Shown here: one piece after another, positions 51,052 through 63,990 of the stretch
Position numbering within the stretch: position 1 is the stretch's first letter
Layout: every line of letters starts with the position of its first letter
Notes under the pieces: model-generated
Seen by the model: only the letters and a program-made list of their open reading frames with translations
Told to the model about the DNA's origin: nothing
The model's database searches: none
Made by a program: the position numbers and the translations under genes
From: Galbula dea
Lineage: Eukaryota > Chordata > Aves > Piciformes > Galbulidae
Direction: 5' to 3'
Length of the DNA: 64,000 nucleotides
Assembly: GCA_013399015.1 (NCBI GenBank)
Contig: VWZX01008476.1
Location: 1,326,876 to 1,390,875 of the forward strand

Positions 51052-54000
51052 CTGATAAAACTACTTTCAGGCAATAATCATGCCTTTGTCATTGCAATAT
51101 TACTGCTTTGTGAGAAAGAAACCTGATGCAATATCAAATCCCCTCTCAGTAGACTTCTTGTACTTAGCTTTCTATCACTCATCTCCACTTGAGTGTTGTC
51201 TCATTCTCTTTGTTATCTCTACCCTTATGCACTGGCAGACAAAACTTGTTTGATTTTTCTGAACTTTTGAATTTTAAATGAGATGAAAACTGAACCTGAT
51301 TTGAATAAAAGAGAAAAAATAGTATAGTTTCACAGGAAGATTTAAAGGTATTTGAGTAAATTCTAAAATCATTACATATTTCATTCCTTTCAAGGAATTA
51401 ATTTCCTGTACACCTGTCTTTTTGGCCTTATTTTTGTTTGGTTGATATATTCATGGTCTTAAGAGAAGTTGAAATGGCTTGACTAATATTTGCTTTATTT
51501 CTATAGTATTTCCCTCTTTTGTTTCCCTTGTATATTACATACATTATAGGTCTTTTATGTTTAAAAATCCTTCCTTTAAAAGATAGGATTAATATAATAT
51601 CTGCATTTTTATTTCAAAGACTACTGGACAAGTAATAAAGCATTTTTATTTAAAAGACTATTGAAGAAGTGACAGCTGTCAGAGAAGAATGAAAGCCTAG
51701 AACAAAGTAGCAAACAGCAGAAGAGAAAAAAACTCTTCATTGCCAGCAGGAAGGATGAATAGGTTTTGTGTGATGCTTATTCTTCCTCAGCAAAATGCTC
51801 TACACTACAAATTACAACTTAACCTTTGTTCTTTCAATTTAAACCTCTGTGGAACCTTTTCTGAAGGTATGTCATTTTACACACAGAAGGTAAATTTCCT
51901 CCAGAACATGGGAATGGCTGTACTGGGCCTAAAATTAAGCCCATCTAGGCAAAGATCCTCATTCTGTTCGTTAGTTGTCTTCTGCTGTTAGAAAAAGAAC
52001 ATGTTCTTCATATATGATATTTCACTCTAATACTTTCCTGATTCAGTTCTCATCTAAATTTAGACATACAAAGATGTCTACCTCTGAGAAAATTACTTCA
52101 GAAATCTCTTCATATGAAACATGCATTTGGTGAGATTTGCCTGACCTACTTTAAGCGTGGCTATCAGGATGAGATAAATCATGCTCTAAAAGTAGCTACT
52201 TCTTTAACTATAGAGGGAACCAAGCAAGATTAGCTGAGACATAAGTGTCTTTGTAAGAGAAGTTATGTGAGATTAATCTCAGATAATTCAAGTGGTCAAA
52301 CTTGAATTTGAGATCTTAAAGTCAAGAGGTCTGGGCTAGGGCTCAGAGCTGTTCTGTGGCCCACAGCTGATGCGCAAGCGCTAAGATGTGTTCAGCCAAG
52401 TGGGAATAGCAACAGGAAAGCAGTGACAAGAAACAGTAACAGAAACAGTGTTCAAAGGCAGTGAAAGGAGCAGGCAAAACAAGTAGCATTTCTTTGAATG
52501 AGGCAGTGAGCTGACTAGAAGTTAGGTAATGAGTACACAGTGCAATGTAAACAGGGAAGAAAGGTTGTGTCTTAACCACGTCAGTAAACCTCAGTTGGAG
52601 GAATACTCATTTGAGGACAGTTACCACTGTTCCTTCAAGAACACCAGTCTTTCCCCCTTCTAACTCTATCTGCTGTTTTTGCATGATACAATTCTGCTTT
52701 CCTTGCCTTATAGGGTGACCCTTATCTTCCTTAAGACCTTTACAAACATTACCTGTGTGTGAGTGTTGTTCTTTCTAAACCACCCAGAAGGTGTAATTTA
52801 CTGTCTAGAATGGAGCACAAGCTGCAGATGGTTTAACATTTTTTAGTGGAAAACCTTAGAAACTGAACCTAGCATTTATTTACTATTTAAACACATGACA
52901 GGAGAGTTGGGACAGACTGAGATTGACTAGTGCTGCTAGCAAGAAAATTGTACAAAACAGCAACTTCACTCTGCACATTTTTTCATGCAAAACAAAGCAG
53001 AAATATCTTCAAAAGAGAGAGAGAATGATAGAATGATTTCTCCTAATGAAACCTAAAAAAATTGTAATGAAAAGCAAAACTAAACAAGGATAAAGCTAAG
53101 GAAAGAATTCTAGGAATCAAAACAAATTAAGAACAAAAAATCCTGGTTGGTTAGGTCAAAGCAAGCAAAAACAATAATTAAAAAAAACCCACAAAAAATG
53201 TATTTAGACAGCCATAACACCAATATTTCACTTCATGTTACTTCACAAAATGAGACCACAGCCTCCAGACTGTTTTCTCACATAGTATTTGAAATTCAAG
53301 CTGCCTTATGGCAAAATAGATTGGGTAAAAGAAAATTACTAAGGTTAAAACACAACTTAGTTGTGTCGAGAAAATGTAGTGTTGCCAACCTCAGTGACAC
53401 AATAAGGATGATTCTTATTTCAGTTTGATAAGCACAAATGTAGAGTATGAATGAGAACATTTAGAACAAAATGTAACTTTAAATCCATTCCCATGAGTAA
53501 AAAGTCCTGTCTTGTAATTGTTGAATATTTGGTCCTAGAAATAATGGTAAACTTGTCTACAAAATGGCTCTCGATCAAACTTGCTCTTGTTAACTCAGGC
53601 TTGGTTTCCTAGTCACTTTTCCTACTGTTCTGCTTTCCATGCTTAGACCTTTCTTTTTGCTGGTCTTAGGGAAAAAAGCAGTTATATTTTAGAAGCATTG
53701 CTGTTTGCCAAAAAATAGCTGCATTTTTTCTTCCAGTCATTCTCATCCCACAGCCACCCCTTCTGCTGTCAAACCAGTTTACTCTACTATGACTTTTGAG
53801 GTTCCTTTCCACTCAAGAAGGAAAATATTGTGAGATTTCTTTCATCCTTCTGAAACTGATTACTACTATGTCTCTACTGACTTCCCTGTGCAGTGGATCA
53901 TCACTTGATCCTGCCACCAGAGGACCACCTAGGGTTTTTACTTTGATTTTGCTTCTACTAAGCCTAGCTGTAAAGGTTTAGGGGTTTAATGATGCAGAAT

Positions 54001-57000
54001 CTAGCTCTTGATCTTGTTTGCCATTCAGAATTGAATTCCCTGTGCAAAATCACACTGGAATGTAAAGTGCTAGCAAAATGCACCTTACTGCAATATTTCT
54101 TGAGTAATGAATCTGAGGTGGGAAAAAAAAAGGGGTTGTACATATTTTTTATGCTGTAAGTATACAAGAGTTTTAATTTTGGAAAATGAAATATTGAACA
54201 TAGGGTCTCTTACCATTTTTAGAATCAAAAGAACTTCAAAGACCAACAAGTTCATCTGCAATGATAATATCTATTATGGATTTTCAAAAGAGGCCACAAA
54301 CAAGTGCTCTGAACTTTAAAAGCAATCATGACAAATCATTTAAAGCAGAGATGTCAAGTGTTTTGACATCCAGGCCACATGATGTTTACAAATAGAGACT
54401 GAGAGCCAGACTGGAATTGCTCCCTTGGGTTATATAGCCTTTGTTTCCACGACCCACTGTGAACCTCTTGTTCAAGAGTACTGTACATTTCCTTTCCACA
54501 TGAAACACTACCATTTCCAGTTCATAGAATGATTTAAAAGATCACTATCAAAGTATGTTCTAAAATTCATAGGCTTCTTTAGATTCCCTTGAAATTTTCT
54601 GTGGCCTATGGTGTAAGGTTAATGATCCTGAAATTGAGCTATTTGAACAAATTGCTTCCAAAGAACATGCTCTCCACCTACTCCCAAAGCAAGCCAGTTT
54701 AAGTTCAACAACTACTGATTCTTTTACCTTTACATGAAGCTTGAAAAATGGCCCAGATCAACAGTGCTCCATATTTTTAAGGGAATAAAATGTATAACTG
54801 TTTACCAGAATCTAACTTTTTCTTAACAAAGGCCACACTTGTATCTGGAAGAACTGCATCAAACAAGTCTGATAATTGTCTGGTTTCAAACCCAGAGGTT
54901 CCTCCAGAGGAGTACTTACAGATTTTACAGTCCCTTCACCTCTCATGGGTACTTTTAACCTGTGCACTTAAGAGGCCATGGAGCAGAGCATTCAGCTCTG
55001 GCTTTAGAGATTTTTAAAAAACCTATTTGGAGAAGGAGCTTTGCTATTTTTCAGACTAAAAGAGGTGAAAAAAGATGTTCTACTCACTTTCCATCTAAAG
55101 AAATATAATATAGTTCTAAATCTATTGTCTTTAATGCTCTGTGTCTGAGAATAAAACTGGACCAGAAAACTACTGAGGAGGTCATAGTACACAAGCCTGT
55201 TACTGTTTTAAGATTTTATACCTTGCAAAGTCATTTCTCTTGCCTTAAAACTGACAACAGACTGTTTATTCAACTCTTTCAAAAAGTAATTTCAAAAAAA
55301 ACCATAAATGGGTTATTGTAGAATAACCAGCTCTCAGAAACAGAGCATGAAGCAGCATACAACTGCATCCCCTTCTGGGAATTCTGTATTCTACAAGGGC
55401 AAAATGATGCTTTTCCACTTTCAGAACATTTTATCACCATTTTTTAGAGTTGTCCCTAAACTGGTAGATTATTTTCACTTTCTAGAATGAAGATTTCAAA
55501 TGATAACTAGAAGATTTCAGATAATTTTGGCTTTTCATAAACCTTAAAAATCTTTCTAAAAAACTATACAGTGTCTTTTCTCCAAACAGGAACATAGAAA
55601 GCTGAATGCTCCAGCTACAACATCAGAGTGAAGAAAGACAAAAGTTTATTTTCTCTGCAAAAGGAGCCTATGGCAGATACCTTTGTCTAGTACAGTGCTG
55701 CAAGGAGGACTCATTAGCAAAGATCAAATACAGGGTTCCTGTGCTCAGGCAGCACTTACTATTAACAATGGCTCTTGGCATATGTGTTTAGCTTAATTGC
55801 AGTATTAGGCTAATACTGCATGCCTGTGGCTATACTACACCCAGCCTACACCAGCTCATACTAAGCCAGCTCAGCTGTCTCCACATCTCACTCTCCCATC
55901 CTGCTGGCGCCCAGGTGAGCCTGAACTAAGCTCTGACTGCTTTCACTGAGGGACATGTACTCCAGCCATTCCCAGCCCAAGAGGCACAAAGCTGACTCAG
56001 CTCCTGACAAGATTCACACTCAGCATGACTGCAACGACTGCAAGCGGACCTCTGCTGTGTTACAGCCCACATGGAGTTTGTCTCACACACACACTCATAA
56101 GTCAGCAAAAGATGTGCAATCTTGCAGCTCTGCTTTGTGAGAACAGAGACTGAGCACCCACTCACTGTTTTGGTATAGCCCTATATACTGTCATCAGCTT
56201 GACTTTGACCATAGGCCCTCTGGAATCACTTTTGGCTTCTGATGTGAAGATCTCATGTCAGCAGTGCCCACGAAAAGCTGAAATTTTCCAGCTGCCCACT
56301 GGACACCCCTTTTCACTGCCAAACCTAGTAATATGCTAGATGCATACACATCCAAATGCAGTCATTAGGAGCCTGCTGCCACTGAAACTAACAAAAGTTA
56401 ACTTAATTTGCATCAGTGGAGGTTGTACGCAGTTCCTTAACAGAGAAAATAGAAGGAGCAAACACAAAAGAGATACAGTGTGCTTGCTTATATGCCTAAT
56501 ATTGGCAGTAATGCTAAAGCACCACCCATATGATACCACTTACAGCTAGACAATCACCACGTGCTGGGGACCTCCAAAACTCACCATAGCATTACAGCTG
56601 TCATTAGCAGCAATGAGATTTCATGCACAGCCCTACGAGTCCCGTTTGACGCACTGGCAGTAAATACCGAGCTAGTGCACATATCTATTAATGCAGGTAA
56701 AATACTCTGGAATGAATGCATGATAACAGGTTCAGTACTTGAAATTAGCTTAGAGGAAACACCAGCTGGTAAAGCCAAGACATTATTTCAGGCTTGTTAT
56801 TTTAAATAAAGTTGGTAACAACTGTGTTTGATTTTTGTAAGTCTGTTCAAGGCTACATATTTTCTGCACGCCAGCCTCCAATACTTTTGTTCATGTAACA
56901 GTCAATCAACCTTCTGCTGGTGTTAAAAAAGGAGCTGGAGACAAATGAAAAGACCATTTTATCAGGAGGGAAGCTTTTAGTCTTTGGGGTGTTTAAAGGA

Positions 57001-60000
57001 ACAGCAATAGTAATGTTGACCTCAGGGTCAGGCTGATGGATGAAGTAGCTAAGAACAGAGCCAGCACTCAGTAACTTTGAATCACAGCCAGGAATGTTTC
57101 TCCAAGTTCTCCTTGTATCAATCCACCTTCATTTACAGACTCAATTCAATCACCCACAGGGATTCAGCCTCTGGAAGATCCCATCCAGACAGACTCAGGT
57201 TAATTGTCTCAGAGTTTTTATACTGGTGTGGAGTAAAGTGGGCAGTACTTTCCCTGCTCCAGCTATGACACTGATGGCTAGTCTATCTGTTCAGAGTAAT
57301 CCAGACTCTTTGTTGCACTGTTTAAAAGAGTTTTTCCTGAAGCAGAGTACAGGGTACAGAGACCCCAAGAAAGAATAAAAAAAAAAAGCAGAATGTAAAA
57401 AATAGTATTAGAGACCAAGTGCTAATATGTTTGTTGTTGTAACATCAGTATCTTTCTATTGGTGATGGAAATACTGATATCAGCTTGTTACATTTTATCT
57501 GAACAGTATAGCCTCTGTGTGTTTGCATATATATACACATACAGATACACATATATATTGCAAATACTTCTGTCTTCCTGAGTCTAAGAAAAGCTACATA
57601 AGAGTTCACTTACTTTAAACTCACTGATAATATAGTCTTAAAGAATAACAAGATGTAGATATAAATAAAGATGTCCTTCTGGAACAAATTTTTTTCTTAA
57701 AAACTGACCTACTGTCCAACATGCACTCAGGAGGAATCAGAGACATCTGTTAAGAACCCCTATTTTTGTGTTGCATTTAGCCTTATGTGTTCCCTTGTTC
57801 TGGGTAGAAACAAAAGAAAGCATGATACTTGTATAAATCAAAGTTATTCACTCTAAATCAGAGTAGCTATTACTATGCAGAATTAGAAATTACTGAGTTT
57901 ACTGGGTATCAGTCTTCATAAAATTACACTATTGCTACTCTTGCCAGGAAATGAAAGCACAGAATAATGCTCTGTAGTGCTAATTCAGTATATTCAGGAA
58001 CTACTTAGCAAGAAATGAGGCCTCATTAAGGCATTGACCAAATTTGTAAGTGCAGTATTTCATCATTAAAATTAAATAGGACACTGGTCAATCCAAAATT
58101 GTTGATTGGTTAAGTAAAATTTATAGAAGTGTGAGATCACCGGAGTTACTTGAGAGAAGTATTTAGAACCAATCTGATGAAGGTGACCTTGTAAAAGTTA
58201 AAAGCAAGTAAACAGTAGGGTGAACATGATGGATATTGTTGGAGAGAAAATCAAATTTTATCAGAGCACAAAAAAATTCTCAAGACATTACAAGTAATCA
58301 AATCCTACCATTTCCAGAGGTTCAGTAAATCTAAACCTTTGGCAGCGTAGCCAGTGACACTAAGAACATCAAGAGCTAGTCTTTCCTTCCCACTGTCTAA
58401 AGATTTAAATCCACTTCTTTTTTTAACCTGCTTTTTCAGTAAGAATAAGTAAGCAAATGATAGGATTACCTAAGTATTACTTATTCTTTCCTTATTCACA
58501 CCATAGGAAGACTGTGGCAGCAACACTAAGAACTATGGACTTTAATTGCTGTAAAACCAATAGAGTCCAGAATCATGCCCTGTCTATTTCCATGGTGCAC
58601 GTTAGCAAACCATCACAGTAGGAGATCTGTCCAGCACAGGCTACCCTCAGATGTTTCCTCCACCTAGTTCACAGTACAATGCTAGGAAGGGCAAAAGCTA
58701 GGAATGATCACATGTTTATTTTCTGAAAGCTTTCTCATTGAACACCTTACTAGTCTAAATGTGCTACTGGAGCATTTACTGGGGATTTGGTACTCTGTTC
58801 CTACAAGAACTGGTTTACACAAGGTTTTCATGCACAAAGAATTGGTATTCCATTTTCAGTGGGACAAATTCAACTGATCAAACATCAAATTAAGCTTACA
58901 TGTAAGTTTATCACTGCTTTTCCTTCGAATAAGTCACCAGGCTGAGTGAAATCACTCATACAGTATTGCAACCAAAAGCTAAGTATTGTCTGTCCCCACT
59001 GAGTATCATCTATCTTGTCCCGCTCTGCAGCAACAGAAAAGTAATCAAATGATGGTAGCAATTTATTCCCCAAACAATATTTCCTCCCAGCTACTGTGGA
59101 TATACTCCAGAAAGAATCCTCCCTCTCTTTGCACAGGAAGGAAAAGCACCAAGGCCAGGCCAGGGATGTTCAGTAAGAGTCCTTTCTGCTTCTGTGCTTG
59201 TCTCATGCATTGCTGATGCTGATGCTGAGTGAGAAAAAGTAAAGTTGATCACAGAGGCTAACTCAATGATTGCCCTGAAAGACTGATTTATCCCTGAATC
59301 TGCCTCTGAATGACAATTTGATTATGCATAACTAAGTTAAGATTTTCATGAGTTGTAACTGAACTGCTTATTTCTTGTTTTCTGTACACCTGACAAGCAG
59401 TTCCAGGGCCCATTTATTCTGAAGTACCAAGCATTACTATCTGTTATATAATACAAAATATTTGGAAAAGGCTTAGTCTTTAGTAGACATCTCTGTGTGC
59501 CCCAGTGCCCAAGATATGCAACAGGGATAAAACCAGTCCTTCATCAAAGAGTGTTTTGGTGAAACTACAGTAGTATAATAGAAAGTCTTATATTCCACAT
59601 GATGATTGCCATGGAAACACTACAAGGAAATTATCAGTTTCATTTTCAGAGAAGAGTATAATTTATAAAGGACAAAGCCAGAGCTTGAACACTAAATATA
59701 AAATAAAATACTGGCCAATGTAACATAATCCATCTTGTGCACTGAATGAGGCAGTGCACCTCTGCAAAGAGGATACGTGGTCAGGTCATGAAATATTTGG
59801 TCGTGCACACACTAGGACTTGTGTCAATTAAACAGAAACTTGTGAAAAAGTGGATGTAACATCTGCTGAGTGGCAACTGCAGCATCATTCTCAAATGTAC
59901 ATATTTCTGTGAAGCTCCCTCAGTGATTCATATTGATTCACAGAAGTTTTTCATGCCCAGTGAAATGACAAGGATGAGCCCCGCTTTATTCTTTGCCAAC

Positions 60001-60317
60001 ATCTGTCTGAGAGGGTCCAGCCCATGGCTCAAAGCAGGTAATGTGCCCTTGTCCTTCACTGTGCTTCCAGAAAAAGCTGTGATTTGGGGTTTTCCTGTTG
60101 TCTAAAAATATATGAGCTATTTCTGCTTCTTTTCTAAGTTGCCAGTTTTCCCCCTAAACAATAATCCTTGCAGATGTGCCTATTTATTTAGCTTCACAAA
60201 AGAAATTTTTTTCTTATTGATTTTCTCCTCTAACTTCAATAGGCTGTGGATCAATACCAAGTGCATTTCCTGGTCATATACTGTCCTTTCTTGCCCTGCT
60301 TCTTTAAAACACAGGTC
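51052..60317. other. Intergenic stretch without recognised gene
   Basis: About 9 kb of AT-rich DNA. I see a TA/CA microsatellite at about 57528-57560, a short CA run near 56086 and poly-A near 57377. A phrase around 54224-54255 (AACTTCAAAGACCAACAAG) faintly resembles CR1 but is too short to call. No exon was recognised. Confidence 0.5.
57528..57560. repeat. Short TA/CA microsatellite
   Basis: An interrupted alternating run (ATATATATACACATACAGAT then ACACATATATATT). Simple sequence only. Confidence 0.85.
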
Positions 60318-61228
60318 TGACAATACAACAAAAGCTTCATGGGTTGAGATAAGGACAGGGAGATCGCTGACCAATTACCATCACAGGCAAAACAGACTTG
60401 ACTTGTGAAAAACAATTTAATTACCAATCCAATCAAAGTAGGATAATGAGAAATAAACCCTAAATCTCAACACACCTTTCCCCATCCCTCCCTTCTTCTT
60501 GGGCTCAACTTTACTCCTGATTTTCTCTACCTCTTTCCCACAGAGGCACACAGGGATAGGGAATGGGGGTTGCAGTTAGTTCATCACACATTGTTTCTGC
60601 TGCTTCTTCCTTCTCAGGGGGAGGGCTCCTCACACTCTTCCCTTGCTCTCCTGTGGGGTCCTTTCACAGGATCACAACTCCTGCCTGCAAATCTGCTCCA
60701 GTGAGGGGTCCTCTCTCCTGGAGGTCACAGGTCCTGCCAGGAGCCTATTCCTGCATGGGCTTCCCACAAGGTCTCAGCGTCCTTCAGGCATCCACTTACT
60801 CTGACATGAGGTCCTCCATGGGCTGCAGGTGGGATGTCTGGTCTGCCATTAACCCCCATGGGCTGCAGGGGCACAGCCTGCCTCACCACTGTCTTCACCA
60901 CAGGAGAATCTCTGCCCTGCTGCCTGGAGCACATCCTCTCCTTCCTTCTTACTGACCTTGGTGTCTGCAGAGTTGTTTCTCCCACATACTCTCATTCCTC
61001 TCCCTGGTTGCAGCTGCACAGTAGAGGGTTTTTTTCCCCCTTCTTAAAAGTGTTATCCCAGAGGTGTTACCACTGTCACTAATGGGCTTCCCCTAGGCCA
61101 GTGATGAGTCTGTCTTGGAGCCAGATGGTATTCATTCCAGTGGACACAGGTGAAGCTTCTAGCAGCATCTCACAGAAGCCACCTCTGTATCCCTCCCACT
61201 ACCAAAACCTTGCCACACAAACCCAACA
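60318..61228 (-). mobile_element. Long endogenous-retrovirus LTR (ERVL-like), minus orientation
   Basis: Read on the minus strand it starts TGTTGGGTTTGTGTGGCAAG at 61228, a TG-starting LTR end. It runs through GTGGCTTCTGTGAGATGCTG, GGGATAACACTTTTAAGAAG, then the CCTCCCCCTGAGAAGGA block, TTTATTTCTCATTATCCTAC and GTCTGTTTTGCCTGTGATGG, and loses LTR similarity near 60318 before the terminal CA. It is the same family as the LTR at 4613-5106 in the opposite orientation; that copy keeps the 3' end this one lacks. No gag, pol or env sequence adjoins it. Frames inside it (60563-60955 plus, 60725-60985 minus) are chance. The family label is from memory. Confidence 0.75.
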
Positions 61229-62309
61229 CAGTGTTTTAGAATTATAAGCACTAATCAAACATTCATTTTCATGAGAATGAAGAAGTTATTTCTGCTTCTG
61301 CTTTTTAATTATTAATTAAAAAAGACAGAAAAGGAGACAAATTGTTTAAGCCTCTAAAAAGACATTAGCAAAAGAATGTAAAGCAAAACATCAAAAATTA
61401 CAGATAAATTTCTTAAAATATTTCACTAGAAAATAGTGTGCTTTTTCTTCTGATTGCAATTTTCTAGTGAGAAAAAAGTTATTAAAATTGTAACATCTAG
61501 CTGGCTTTGCACCAAAACATTATTTTACATTACTTAGACTTTCTCAGAGTTTGTACCCTGGCCTGCTGAACTCTGTTGTTTATTTCCTGGCATTTAGGTG
61601 GACTGTCAATCTATGTGGTTGGACAAGAATGAAACCAGAACACTAGAAAGGGTTGCAAAATACTTAACCTTGCAATAATGCCAGGGCTTATTTAATATTA
61701 TGAGGCAAAACCAGCTGCAAATGAATCGCTTTTCATAGGCAGGAGACACACAAAATGAAGCCCTATTTTTTTTAAATACTTAGTTTTATATTTGTGTGTC
61801 TCTGCTGGGTTGTTTTAAAACTCATTTATTCCATTTTGCAATAAAAAAAAATAGAAGGAAAAAATCACTTCTATTTTGCTTCTGCTCACTGTCAAAACCT
61901 AACTGGGTTTTGACATTTCTTATCTGCAGCTGCATACCACAATGTAGCTGAGACCTGCAAACATCTGCATTTTCCAGTCGATCTCTGAGTTTCCCCATCC
62001 CTGGTCCAGGTTTGTTGTCAGCTGAGTGTTGAAAGAAAATACAAAATTACTCTCTGCAAAAAAAGCTTAAGAAGAAAATAAAAAAGAAGCTGGGAAGAAC
62101 TTATTTTATACAGGAAGCATCTTCTGTTCATTTGTAAATCTGAATTTGCCATATTCAGAGCAGTCACGAAACAGCTCCTCAGAAGCTGTATTCTGTATTC
62201 TGGCATGGGCAGTTCAAAGGGAAAAAAAAAGAAAAGAAAATTTAAAATAAAAAAGCCGTTACCCAACCTCCTAGCCAGTGAAAACTTACAGAAGGCTTAG
62301 CCTAAGCGC
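61229..62309. other. AT-rich gap between LTR and second CpG island
   Basis: No recognisable gene. Contains A runs near 61848 and 62221. A consensus GTAAGT donor on the minus strand (62289-62284) lies at the edge of the CpG island and could end a non-coding first exon read leftward. Confidence 0.5.
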
Positions 62310-62660
62310 GGTGTTGGCTGCCTAACCTGCGCTCTAACATGAGCGAACACTCAATGCCGTCCCGCGGGCCGAGCCGCGGCGAGGAGAGCGCGCCGGCTCC
62401 GGCGCTTTGGCGCCCTCTGTCGCCCGTCCCGTGGAACTGCAGCGCGCTCAAGCCCTGACTGCCCTGTGGCTCACGGATTACCACAGCAACGAGGCAGCGG
62501 GGCCCGGCGGGGCTTCTGGCGGCGCTGACGGCGTAGCCGTGCGGGACAACCAGGGTCTGCCGGCGGCCGGTAATCACCGGGTGCTCTGAAGTTAAGCCCC
62601 GGAGGCTGGCTCGGCCCCGTGACGCCCCGCCGCCGACGCAAGAGCCGGGCCGTCTCGCCT
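62310..62660. promoter_or_regulatory. Second CpG island, probable promoter of an unidentified transcript
   Basis: A compact, CpG-dense block inside AT-rich DNA. It contains an E2F-like TTTGGCGC (62406-62413) inside a short palindrome (GGCGCTTTGGCGCC, 62401-62414), and the partly overlapping GCGCCCTCTGTCGCC resembles part of a CTCF motif. No recognised start exon lies on either strand. The plus strand has a 39-codon frame from 62339 and a 60-codon frame from 62407; the minus strand has a 245-codon frame (63039-62302). None looks like a known protein. In mammals the gene order upstream of TRPC6 is ANGPTL5 then CEP126, so the island could belong to one of those, but nothing in the sequence shows it. 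Confidence 0.55.
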
Positions 62661-62974
62661 CTTTTGCTAAGACTGTGTCAAAAAACCGGTCGGACCTTCC
62701 TTTCCCCATCCCTTCACACTCTGCGGGTTTGAAATTGAGTGAATTTAAGTGCTTGGCAGTCCTCCGTAGCTGACAGAAGAAAGAGGTGTAGCTGGAAAAA
62801 CAGTCGAAGTTTTGAATTGTTTTTTTAAAGCAAAGATTTGCTGGCCTCAAAGCTGAGTCTTGTGTTGCTTCAGAGGGCCTGTCACTGTTACTGTCCGGTC
62901 TGCAAGCACCTGCCAAGGACAGTTTTCTGCAAAAATAAACAAAAGCATCAGACCATAGGAGGCTGCCTGCTGTG

Positions 62975-63990
62975 GTAAGGGTGAGGTTTTTGAGGGAAAA
63001 CCTGAGGGAAGGGTAGAGGGGAGGGTTTTGTCCTTTCAATTGCTGATTTTAGGGAGAGATTTTTGGCGGGAACCTGTGAGGGAAGAGAAGACGGGGAATT
63101 GTTCTTTCGTTTGCTGAGGGAGTCTGAGAGAGGAGAGGAGTGGGGATTTCTGCATGGGACTGCTGAGGTGAGGGAGAAGTTTTGGAGGGAATCAGAGGAG
63201 GGGAAACTGGTGGAAACGTTTTTCTTCTTTGAGTTATTGAGGTAAAGGAGATGTTTTGGAGGAAATCTCTGAGGAAATTTGTGAGGAGGACAAGTGTTCT
63301 GCTTCGATTTACTGTGGTGAGGGAGAGTTTTTGGAGGGAATCTGAGGGATGCTGTGAGGAAGGATTTTCCTCATGAAATTTCTGAGGTGAGGCAGAGATC
63401 TGGACGGAATCCCTGAGGTAAAATTGGTGGAAACTGTTTTCTCCTGTGAATTGCTGAGGTAAAGGAGATGTTTTGGAGTGAATCTGTGAGGGGAGAGAGG
63501 AGGACAAATCTGCTTGGATTTACTGAGGTGAAGCAGAGGTTTTTGTGGGAATCTCTGAGGGAGCGGGGGAGGGGGGGATTTTCCTTTGAATGGCTGAGGT
63601 AAAGGAGAAGTTTTGGAGGGAGTCTGTGAGGGGAGAGAGGAGCACATATTTTCTTCGATTTGCTGAGGTGAGGCAGAGGTTTTGGCGGGACTCTCTGAGG
63701 AGAGAGAGAGGAGGGTGGATTTCTTCCTGGATTGGTGAAGTACACGAGAGGCTTTGGAGGGAATCTCTGAGGTAAAAGTTTTGGAAATATTGTTCTCCTG
63801 TGAATTGCTGAGGTAGAGGAGATGTTTTGGAGGGGGTCTCTGAGGAAATAAAGGAGGAGAAATATTTTCTTCGATTTGCTGAGGTGAGGGAGAGGTTTTG
63901 GAGGGACTCTCTGAGGGAGGAGAGGTGGCAACTTCGATTCCCTGTATTATCTGGGATGGGGGCAGATGTATTGGAGGGAATCTGATGGGG
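62975..63990. repeat. Minisatellite, ~72-bp unit, purine-rich on the plus strand
   Basis: At least 13 diverged copies of a unit with the core GCTGAGGTGAGGGAGAGGTT then TTGGAGGGAATCTCTGAGG, followed by a variable G/A-rich and T-rich spacer. The GAGGT-type core recurs at 63165, 63239, 63314, 63384, 63456, 63525, 63596, 63665, 63737, 63810 and 63881, intervals of 69-75 bases. Core subtypes alternate (GAGGTAAAGGAGATG versus GAGGTGAGGCAGAGG), and a spacer reading GTTCTCCTGTGAATTGCTGA-like appears near 63440 and 63790, which hints at a multi-unit higher-order repeat. Because the period is close to a multiple of three, long frames stay open on the minus strand (63995-63309 and 63507-63049) with recurring Pro/Ser-rich motifs. 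I treat these as by-products. The array reaches the window end and probably continues. Confidence 0.93.

Noticed and set aside
60563..60985. 130- and 86-codon frames on opposite strands
   Set aside because: Both lie inside the LTR at 60318-61228, which is non-coding.
62565..62590. ACCGGGTGCTCTGAAG resembling the end of 5S rRNA
   Set aside because: Only about a dozen bases match. The 5S internal control regions and the rest of the gene are absent.
62302..63039. 245-codon minus-strand frame, the second longest in the window
   Set aside because: It runs from the minisatellite edge through the second CpG island. Its length is explained by GC content, and the translation shows no known domain or splice logic.
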